NCBI GenBank assembly: GCA_023396045.1
Contig: JAEWXD010000043.1
Coordinates: 1-10,234 of the forward strand
Length of the DNA: 10,234 nt
Reading direction: 5' to 3'
From: Bacillota bacterium
Lineage (GTDB): Bacteria > Bacillota > Clostridia > Christensenellales > Aristaeellaceae
This document shows positions 1 to 6,358 of the stretch, piece by piece; position 1 is the first letter of the stretch; every line of letters begins with the position of its first letter. The position numbers and the translations under genes were made by a program. Below the pieces are notes generated by a model, which ran no database searches, was not told where the DNA came from, and saw nothing but the letters and a program-made list of their open reading frames with translations.

Positions 1-2989
1 TAACAGGGTTTTGGTTAATATCCAAGGCTAAAACAGATTCTTTGTTTTTCAACACAATGCCGTTCAATTTGCTTTCACGCAGCCTGTTTTTTTGAATCTC
101 ATCATTGTTCGCGCTATACATAGAAAACCAAGGGTTATCTATGTGAAAATAAAATGCACCGGATGGCTTGTTGTTTTTAAAATGTTGCAAAGCCACATTC
201 AAATATAGCATGAGCTGTAATTGAGAACCATACCATAATTCACTGGCGTTAAATTTTTTATTACCACTCTTATAGTCAATAATACGCAAAAAATCATTGT
301 TTTCGCCTGCATAAACATCTAATCTATCTATACTGCCACGCAATGCTATATTGGTTCCATCATTCAATTGCAAAACAAAGGGGTCAGTATGCTTTTCGTC
401 AAAACGATACTCTGTACTATGCACATTAAACTTGCTGCTCAGTTTTTGAGCAACCAATACTTTACATGCATTTTTTATTTCTTGCCTTAAGAGCAAAAGC
501 ACACTTTGATTTACAACCGTATCATTATAAGGGCCTTCTTGCTGCAATAAATCAGCACTGTTGATAAAGTTTTCAATTTCTTGCTCTAATTCTTGTTCAT
601 TTAATTGGCCGAGCTTTTGGTTATCCTTATATTGGTTAAAAAACTGTTCTAATACATAGTGAAAAAATGTACCGGTATCACTACTGCGGGGTTCCCATTT
701 TTCATTTTTATCTGGTTTGATGCCATAGTCTATAAAGTGTTTGTAAGGGCATTTTGCAAATTGCTCTAATCTTGAAACACTCATTGTATTGGTTTTAAAT
801 AGTGTTTTCGCAGTTTTGCTTTCTATATGTATATCACTATTTGGGAACAGTTTTTTAATAATATCATCTTCATTTAACCCTAAGGAATAAAGGTTATTTA
901 TAATGTTTATTATATTTTCTTTTGCTTTATCTTTATTCTCGTATATAAAGTAATTTTGTAAATTGTTTTTTAAGGCTTGAAAGTTTTCACTTTCATATAA
1001 ACCTTTATTTTTTATAAAAGTATCATAGTTTAGGTGTGCAAAATAATGGTTTTGCATATCACTTAATACAGAAAAAGGCCAAATGCTTGCTCCGTCAAAA
1101 TCAGTTTTGCTGTAACAGAGATACAGTTGTTTACGGGGTAGTGTAAGTGCTTTTTTTACATGTTGTTTGTTTTTATTATCCAGATCTTCTTTACTTATTT
1201 TAATAATGGTATCTACAGAATGTTCAAATTCAGATATTTCATTGGCATTAAATAAACCGTGCTCGTTTGTATTTAATACGCCATCGTTAAACCCAAGTAT
1301 AAACACATAATCAATGTTGCTTAACAATACCCTTTGTATAGTGCTGATGGCTAAGCTGTCTTTAATAGGGGGTAAAGCTACCACATCAATTTCATTAAAT
1401 GCCAATTGCAAATAATCTGCAAGTTGGGCAAGAGGGATGCATTTATTTTCTAAAATAAATGTCAGTTCTCGCAACACAGTGTTTATATTGGTCCAGAGTT
1501 GATGGCTAAAACTGGCACTATCAAACAAGCTGTATTTATGTAGTAGCTGTTCGGTTTCATTTAGTTTTTTATAGGCACCGTTGTCGCTTAAAAAATCAAC
1601 CAAATAACTAATCAGTTCGGTAAAATCATTGCTGGTAAGAAGCTTTGTTTCCAGTTCTAACAGAGGGGTAATCCATTTGCTGCGCAGGGCTTCCGCTTTT
1701 TCTACTTTTTTTGTACTACGTGTAAAGCTTTTTAACCAATGGTAAGCTTCAATGCCGTTTTGGTAGCAATATTTTTTTAAGTAAGACTTTTCTTCTGTAC
1801 TTAAACTGCCAAATGGGTTGTGCAATAGTGTATTCAAATTTTCTTCGCTATTTTTATCACTTAAATAACGAAGCAAGGCAATCATATATTTTATAAATGG
1901 GTGTTGTGCAATTGCAAATTCTTCATGGTTATAAAAATTAAACCCCATGTGCAATAGCTTTGTGTAAAGTATAAAAGAATAGTCGTTACTTTCGGGTATT
2001 AACACTGCCATTTTTTCAAGAGAAATACCTTGTTTATAAAGCTCCTCTATTTTGGCACATACATATTCAATTTCATCAAAGGGGCTGTCGCCGTCAAACA
2101 AAGTAACAGCATTATGTTTTTCTGTATATTGTTTAAAAACCGGGCTATAAAGCGCTTCGTCTATATGCTGTATTGCAGAGGCACATGGCAATGCAACCGT
2201 TCTATATTGCACTATGTATGGTATATTTTTTTGCTGCATAGCCTCAATTAAATGCTCTATACTTTTTTGCATAGGTAAATAGAGAGGGAAGTCCCATACA
2301 GTGTTATCTTGCAGATTAATATACAGTTGAACGCATTCTGCTACTTGGGCAATGGCGAGTAGTATGGTACGCAATGGTTTTATAAGTTGATCAAAGCCAA
2401 ATACATATACTTGCGCATCTTTATATTCTTGTAAAGAAATAATGCTTTTTGCAACAGTATCAGGCTCCAGTACACTGTTGATGTATGCACCATTAAATAG
2501 TTCTAAATATTTGCTGTATATTAAAACAATATCTTGCCATTTTTGTCGTAAAATAGAGTGCGGAAGCTCATTGGCATAATTTTCTATTTGTGCAGCGCTC
2601 AGTTCATGGCTTTGTAAATCATGTAAAAAACTGAGTATTTCTGTTTGCGCACTTTTTTCGGCACCATCTTTATAAAACAACAATGAATCGCTTAGGTTTT
2701 CAATAATTTGCGTGAGTAATATGGCCTCGCCGGAAGTGCTGATGTAGGTGGTATTTTCACTAATGCTTTTTTCTAAAATAAGAGTAGATAAGTATCTGGG
2801 TGTTAAAATCTGTATGTTAAAAAAACCGATGTTTCCTAAAGCATTCAGCACTTCTTTTTGTGCAATTAAGGTATAATGTTCCGGTACTATCAGTATAATA
2901 TCATGCATGGCAAGATATTTTTCTCTCATATCTTGCAGCATGGGCTCTAAAGCACGGTTTGGCCGAAAGCCGTGTATAACAACCCCCAT
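1..2989 (-). CDS. addB: AddB, ATP-dependent helicase/nuclease subunit B (C-terminus cut off by the window edge)
   Basis: Subunit B of AddAB, the Bacillota enzyme that resects double-strand breaks for recombination. The minus-strand frame is open for 996 codons from ATG 2989 to the left edge. AddB is usually about 1100-1170 residues, so the end is missing. Seen: AddB-type N-terminal strand IILIVPEHYT near residue 31; KCPYKHF with Cys747, the expected first ligand of the AddB Fe-S cluster (the other three cysteines lie C-terminal in the family and would be off the edge); and the PD-(D/E)XK nuclease core with SIDRLD (Asp888, Asp891) and IDYKSG (Asp905, Lys907). The start is set by AGAGG at 2996-3000, 6 nt upstream. 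It lies 13 nt after the CapA-like gene, suggesting an operon; addA would be expected further left. Odd: the N-terminal Walker A motif usual in AddB (GRxGSGKS/T) is not present; the sequence there reads HGFRPNRALEPM. RexB-type subunits also lack it, so the name AddB/RexB is interchangeable here. Confidence 0.93.
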   Translation of the reverse strand, partial: MGVVIHGFRPNRALEPMLQDMREKYLAMHDIILIVPEHYTLIAQKEVLNALGNIGFFNIQILTPRYLSTLILEKSISENTTYISTSGEAILLTQIIENLSDSLLFYKDGAEKSAQTEILSFLHDLQSHELSAAQIENYANELPHSILRQKWQDIVLIYSKYLELFNGAYINSVLEPDTVAKSIISLQEYKDAQVYVFGFDQLIKPLRTILLAIAQVAECVQLYINLQDNTVWDFPLYLPMQKSIEHLIEAMQQKNIPYIVQYRTVALPCASAIQHIDEALYSPVFKQYTEKHNAVTLFDGDSPFDEIEYVCAKIEELYKQGISLEKMAVLIPESNDYSFILYTKLLHMGFNFYNHEEFAIAQHPFIKYMIALLRYLSDKNSEENLNTLLHNPFGSLSTEEKSYLKKYCYQNGIEAYHWLKSFTRSTKKVEKAEALRSKWITPLLELETKLLTSNDFTELISYLVDFLSDNGAYKKLNETEQLLHKYSLFDSASFSHQLWTNINTVLRELTFILENKCIPLAQLADYLQLAFNEIDVVALPPIKDSLAISTIQRVLLSNIDYVFILGFNDGVLNTNEHGLFNANEISEFEHSVDTIIKISKEDLDNKNKQHVKKALTLPRKQLYLCYSKTDFDGASIWPFSVLSDMQNHYFAHLNYDTFIKNKGLYESENFQALKNNLQNYFIYENKDKAKENIINIINNLYSLGLNEDDIIKKLFPNSDIHIESKTAKTLFKTNTMSVSRLEQFAKCPYKHFIDYGIKPDKNEKWEPRSSDTGTFFHYVLEQFFNQYKDNQKLGQLNEQELEQEIENFINSADLLQQEGPYNDTVVNQSVLLLLRQEIKNACKVLVAQKLSSKFNVHSTEYRFDEKHTDPFVLQLNDGTNIALRGSIDRLDVYAGENNDFLRIIDYKSGNKKFNASELWYGSQLQLMLYLNVALQHFKNNKPSGAFYFHIDNPWFSMYSANNDEIQKNRLRESKLNGIVLKNKESVLALDINQNPV

Positions 2990-3002
2990 GTTTTGCCTCT
3001 TT

Positions 3003-4253
3003 TTAATTTATTTCTATGCGTGTAATGGGCATTTCGCCAAAAGTTTGATTGCAATAGTCTAAACTTTTTTTCATATTCTGGTATTGCGCTTCTTCCATTT
3101 GGGTTATGCCTTCGCTGTAAGCGTGTATAGGTATAAAATGTTCTTTAGCATCATCTTTTTTATTCCAAATATATAATGGAGTATAGTCTAAATCAATGCT
3201 TTTTAATACATTATTTTTTGTATCAAAACGCAAGTTGCAAAATAATAATATACTGGTTACTTTTTCTATACTACTTCTGTCGCTGTTGAGCAATGCGCCT
3301 AAAGAATATACTACAGGCACATTGCGCTTGTTTCCTTTTTCATCAAATGAAGTAAGAATTTCCATTTTTTGCGGGGCAGAGGTGCTTGCACCTACAATAA
3401 GATCAGCCCCTGCGTCAGCTATCATATGCACTGCACGTTTTTGGTAGTCGCTCACGCGCATATCATCTTCGCTATTCCAAAGCATATGCACCAGTATTAT
3501 TTTGGCTCCTAAGTTTTTGGCTTTCTGTATATCTTCCCGTATTCTTTCTTGGGTTAGTACTCTAATATATCTGCCGGTATCTTCTTCTTGTATAGCATAG
3601 TTGCCGGCACGAGATACACTTTGGCTAAATTGTAATATGGCCACGGATACGCCGTTTATTTCTTGAATATAAATGGGCATTTCACTTTGTTGCGTATTGA
3701 TTCCAATAATAGGCAAGCCATACTTTTCGCCTGCATCCAAAATGCTGGAAAGACCGTTTATGCCATGGTTTAATATATTTCTACCACCAACACCTAAAAC
3801 GTTTACACCGTTTTCTTTTAATGACGAAATAATCTCATGTGGGGCATTAATATCTGTATATGCTTCTGTGCGTAGCATGGTATTTATAATGCTGGCATAT
3901 ACATATGAGCTATCTAATTCGTTTTTTAAATAGTCAAAAATATAAGTGCTTTGATATACATCATTTGTAAAACTGGATTGTTGTATGGCCTTATTATAAT
4001 TTACAATGCCTGCAAATTTCAGCTCAACATTTTTTATATTCTCTTCATTTTCAGTATTTTGCGCTGTTTCTTCTAAAGGTATGAGTGGAACCAGAGGAAC
4101 AGAAGTTTGTGTGGATATGTTATGTTGCTTATTTGTTTCAAAAATGCCGTTTAAAAACTGTGGCATGATTATAGTACTAGCAAAAATCACTATAAAACTA
4201 ACGATAATTGTTAACAAACTACCTAGTGATAATTTATGTTTAAATGGTTTCAT
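3003..4253 (-). CDS. Membrane-anchored CapA/PgsA-like protein with degenerate metallophosphatase motifs
   Basis: 416 residues. Resembles the CapA (PGA_cap, poly-gamma-glutamate/capsule) calcineurin-like family. Seen: one membrane segment at about residues 13-34, a low-complexity Pro/Glu linker at 45-75, then a CapA-like domain at about 76-380. Fold landmarks fit the family: LKENGVNVLGVGG, ILDAGEKYGLPIIGIN, INGVSVAILQ, DYQKRAVHMIADAGADLIVG and VVYSLG. The residues that bind metal in CapA relatives are mostly replaced: the GD motif reads AGIVN (81-85), ANNHxxD reads GGRNILN (156-162), GHHPH reads GASTS (288-292) and SLGNF reads SLGAL (317-321). His256 may represent HWGxE, but the motif is altered. 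I infer an outer-surface binding or scaffold protein rather than an active phosphatase. Start chosen at 4253 because AGGAG (4258-4262) lies 4 nt upstream; an in-frame ATG at 4316 falls inside the predicted -35 box. First gene of the addB operon. Confidence 0.8.
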   Translation of the reverse strand: MKPFKHKLSLGSLLTIIVSFIVIFASTIIMPQFLNGIFETNKQHNISTQTSVPLVPLIPLEETAQNTENEENIKNVELKFAGIVNYNKAIQQSSFTNDVYQSTYIFDYLKNELDSSYVYASIINTMLRTEAYTDINAPHEIISSLKENGVNVLGVGGRNILNHGINGLSSILDAGEKYGLPIIGINTQQSEMPIYIQEINGVSVAILQFSQSVSRAGNYAIQEEDTGRYIRVLTQERIREDIQKAKNLGAKIILVHMLWNSEDDMRVSDYQKRAVHMIADAGADLIVGASTSAPQKMEILTSFDEKGNKRNVPVVYSLGALLNSDRSSIEKVTSILLFCNLRFDTKNNVLKSIDLDYTPLYIWNKKDDAKEHFIPIHAYSEGITQMEEAQYQNMKKSLDYCNQTFGEMPITRIEIN

Positions 4254-4257
4254 AATG

Positions 4258-4262
4258 CTCCT
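4258..4262 (-). promoter_or_regulatory. Ribosome binding site of the CapA-like gene
   Basis: AGGAG on the minus strand, 4 nt before ATG 4253. It decides this start over the in-frame ATG at 4316, which would add 21 residues and has no comparable site. Confidence 0.75.
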
Positions 4263-4268
4263 AAAAGA

Positions 4269-4297
4269 TTGACCGAATGATGAATATATGATAGCAT
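4269..4297 (+). promoter_or_regulatory. Possible promoter of the NAGPA/Lgt-like pair
   Basis: TTGACC at 4269-4274, 17-nt spacer, TAGCAT at 4292-4297. The -35 is good but the -10 matches at only four of six positions. If real, it overlaps the opposing CapA-like promoter, so the two directions could not be occupied by polymerase at once. No better plus-strand promoter was seen in the 97-nt gap. Confidence 0.35.
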
Positions 4298-4316
4298 AAT
4301 CAAGGATAATTATCAA
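4288..4316 (-). promoter_or_regulatory. Promoter of the CapA-like gene and addB
   Basis: Minus strand: -35 TTGATA at 4311-4316, 17-nt spacer, -10 TATCAT at 4288-4293. Both boxes match the sigma-A consensus at five of six positions, with ideal spacing. Transcription would start near 4281, giving a leader of about 28 nt. A perfect 10-bp palindrome GATAATTATC (4305-4314) overlaps the -35 box. Confidence 0.6.
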
Positions 4317-4324
4317 ATTATTAC

Positions 4325-4340
4325 ATTTTGTTTACAAAAT
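4325..4340. repeat. 16-bp palindrome abutting the NAGPA ribosome binding site
   Basis: ATTTTGT-TT-ACAAAAT, perfect 7-bp arms with a 2-nt centre, ending immediately before AGGAG (4341-4345). The position suits a repressor operator downstream of the promoter. The tight centre makes an RNA hairpin less likely. Confidence 0.5.
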
Positions 4341-4350
4341 AGGAGTTATT

Positions 4351-5340
4351 ATGAAACTACATAAAATTGGTTTTAGCGTGCTGCTTTTGGTAGTTCTTTT
4401 GGCTATTACATTGTTGCCTTCTTCCAATATTACAGAACAAGCTAATCAACAGTATCTTAACTACAATGAGGAAGACGACGGTTTGTCTTTTTCTAATTTG
4501 TTTGTACAAACTGCAAATGCAGAAGGTAGCTTTGGTAATGACATTACCATACCTATTCCCTTGGAAGAACTTGCAGGTAGAGCCCCTAAAATGGAAAACT
4601 TTGTAAATAATACTTACGAAGACGCCAGCATCAAAGTGCGCATTGAAGACGGACGTTATCATGATGCAGATTATCATGTAGCCTATATTCAAATTGCAGA
4701 CGCCTCTCAATTAAGAACGGCTACTGCAGGTAAAGTGGCAGGCAGCAAAACCCTTCAAATGAGCGATTTAGCCCCTAAATTGAATGCAATTGTTGCTGTA
4801 AATGGCGATTTTTATACCCAGTTAAAAGTGGGCTATATTGTGCGCCAAGGCCAGGTTATTCGCAAAAAAGCAAGTAAATCTTTAGATTTGCTGTTGATTG
4901 ATGATCAAGGTAATTTTCATATTATCAATGCTCGCGGGCAAGAGCAGGTAAATGAAATTAAATCTTTGGAAGAATCACATAAAATTGTAAATGGTTTTGC
5001 TTTTGGCCCTGCGTTAGTAATAGACGGACAAATTCAAAAAATTGATGCAAATTATCAATTTGCAGTGCATTATCCAAACCCCAGGGCTGTAATAGCGCAA
5101 ATAGATACATTACACTATGCTATTTTACTGGTAGATGGTAGAACTGATAATAGTGGTGGTTTAACGGCAGAACAACTTGCAAACCTATGCAAAGAATTGA
5201 ATTTTAAACAAGCCTATAATTTAGATGGTGGCAATTCTGCTTCACTTTATTTTAAAGATGGCTTATATACCAAAAAAACAAAAGATAATGAGCGCTTTAT
5301 AAGTGATATTGTCTATTTTGCCAGCGCTATCATGGAGTAA
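4351..5340 (+). CDS. Secreted or membrane-anchored phosphodiester glycosidase (NAGPA domain) protein
   Basis: 329 residues. The NAGPA family (PF09992) takes its name from the mammalian uncovering enzyme, which removes GlcNAc from a phosphodiester; bacterial members are thought to act on cell-surface glycans or phosphodiester-linked sugars. Seen: basic N-terminus MKLHK, a hydrophobic segment at about 7-22 (signal or anchor), a linker to about residue 65, then the catalytic domain. Family motifs look intact: VNGDF (150-154), PNPRA (242-246), VDGR (261-264), GGLTAEQLA (269-277) and NLDGGNS (290-296). An Ala-Asn-Ala site at 55-57 could be a cleavage site but is far from the hydrophobic segment, so I favour an uncleaved anchor. 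Start supported by AGGAG at 4341-4345, 5 nt upstream. It is separated by 2 nt from the Lgt-like gene and divergent from the CapA-like gene. The substrate cannot be told from sequence. Confidence 0.88.
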   Translation: MKLHKIGFSVLLLVVLLAITLLPSSNITEQANQQYLNYNEEDDGLSFSNLFVQTANAEGSFGNDITIPIPLEELAGRAPKMENFVNNTYEDASIKVRIEDGRYHDADYHVAYIQIADASQLRTATAGKVAGSKTLQMSDLAPKLNAIVAVNGDFYTQLKVGYIVRQGQVIRKKASKSLDLLLIDDQGNFHIINARGQEQVNEIKSLEESHKIVNGFAFGPALVIDGQIQKIDANYQFAVHYPNPRAVIAQIDTLHYAILLVDGRTDNSGGLTAEQLANLCKELNFKQAYNLDGGNSASLYFKDGLYTKKTKDNERFISDIVYFASAIME

Positions 5341-5342
5341 TT

Positions 5343-6281
5343 ATGCAACTATATGGTATTATTGTTGCCATTTCCCTTTTTGGCGCTATATTGTGTTCTG
5401 CTATGCTTTCTAAAGAAAAGCTGTTTACAGTACTTTCATTTTGGGGTAAGGCGGTATTTATTTCGTTTGTTTGCGCAAGGCTTTATTTTGTACTTATAAA
5501 TATTAGCTATTATACTGTAGAAATAGCCAGCCCGAAATCAATGTTGTTTTTTTGGGAAGGTGGCATGTCTTTATTTGGGGCAGTTTTTGGCATTATACTT
5601 GTTTGTATATTTGAAAATAAAAACGATTTTCATTCTTTTTCAAAATTTGTTAATGTTGTTGCAATAAGCTCTTTTGTGTTCCTGTTTGGTATGCGCTTGG
5701 CAGAAGCTTTTGCTAAAATCGGCAAGGACGAAACTGTTTTAGGTATCGGAAAAATTATCGATGTTCAAAACTCAATGTTTGTGATTCATAATGGCTTGTT
5801 TTCACAACTTGCAATTTATCGTTTAGAAGCTTGTTTTGCAGCCATGGCAGTTATAGCCTTGCTGTTACTGTTTTTTAAATGGCAAGAAGAGCCCAAGCCC
5901 TATATTGCATATACGGCACTTGCATTACTCAGTGCATCCCAGATTGTGTTTGAAAGTTTGCGTAACGATGGCCATATGCTTGTTGGTTTTGTGCATGCAC
6001 AGCAAATATTGTTTGCTATATTATTGGTTGTTCTGCTATGCGTTTTATATGCAAAATTACCTAAAAACCAACGCATACCGGTATATGTATTTATATTCGT
6101 TATTGTTGTTTTAGTGGGGATAGCCTTTGCTATGGAATTTGTAGTAGATGGTAGGCTGCATTTGCCAATAGCAAATACAAATCCAATGCTTAGAAACTAT
6201 TGTATTATTGGTTTGGTTTCTATTTTATTCTTTGCATTGGCTGTGCAATTTGTTGGTAAATTAAGAAAATTAAATCAATAA
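5343..6281 (+). CDS. Lgt-like multi-pass membrane protein with altered catalytic residues
   Basis: 312 residues, about 8-9 hydrophobic segments. Resembles prolipoprotein diacylglyceryl transferase (Lgt): ARLYFVL (45-51), FWEGGMSLFGAVFG (70-83, compare the family's GGMSFHGGLIG), GMRLAEAF (116-123, compare GRxGNFxN), YRLEA (159-163, compare QLYEA), SQIVFESLRND (199-209, compare RFxxEFxRxPD) and HAQQILF (218-224, compare the family's GQ motif). The essential His of the GGxSxHG motif is Phe78, the GNFxN Asn aligns with Glu121, and the first Arg of RFxxEFxR is Gln200; Arg118 and Glu204 remain. A C-terminal extension (about 246-312) with two more membrane segments is not part of ordinary Lgt. I infer an Lgt-fold protein that is not a housekeeping Lgt; it may bind or process a lipid or glycolipid. 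It starts 2 nt after the NAGPA stop, with GGAG (5334-5337) inside that gene's end, so the pair is probably translationally coupled. It ends at the 6309-6358 terminator. Confidence 0.75.
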   Translation: MQLYGIIVAISLFGAILCSAMLSKEKLFTVLSFWGKAVFISFVCARLYFVLINISYYTVEIASPKSMLFFWEGGMSLFGAVFGIILVCIFENKNDFHSFSKFVNVVAISSFVFLFGMRLAEAFAKIGKDETVLGIGKIIDVQNSMFVIHNGLFSQLAIYRLEACFAAMAVIALLLLFFKWQEEPKPYIAYTALALLSASQIVFESLRNDGHMLVGFVHAQQILFAILLVVLLCVLYAKLPKNQRIPVYVFIFVIVVLVGIAFAMEFVVDGRLHLPIANTNPMLRNYCIIGLVSILFFALAVQFVGKLRKLNQ

Positions 6282-6308
6282 AATAGTTCGTGGTTATTTA
6301 ATACTGCA

Positions 6309-6358
6309 GTTAAAAAAATACTGTGACTTGCATTTGCAAATCACAGTATTTTTTTAAC
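6309..6358. terminator. Bidirectional intrinsic terminator between convergent genes
   Basis: Perfect 18-bp inverted repeat: left arm 6309-6326 (GTT, seven A, TACTGTGA), right arm 6341-6358. The loop can pair further (TTGC/GCAA around ATTT). A seven-T run follows the GC-richer part of the stem on both strands, so it can stop transcription from the Lgt-like gene and from the opposing 465-residue gene. The stop codon of the latter (6354-6356) lies inside the right arm. Confidence 0.88.

Noticed and set aside
2030..2251. Small plus-strand reading frame
   Set aside because: Entirely antisense to addB, which shows clear protein-family motifs; its translation has no recognisable features.
4254..4316. 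Upstream in-frame start (ATG 4316) for the CapA-like gene
   Set aside because: It lies in the predicted -35 box, has no ribosome site, and would put 21 residues ahead of a normal lysine-rich N-terminus and membrane anchor. ATG 4253 has AGGAG.
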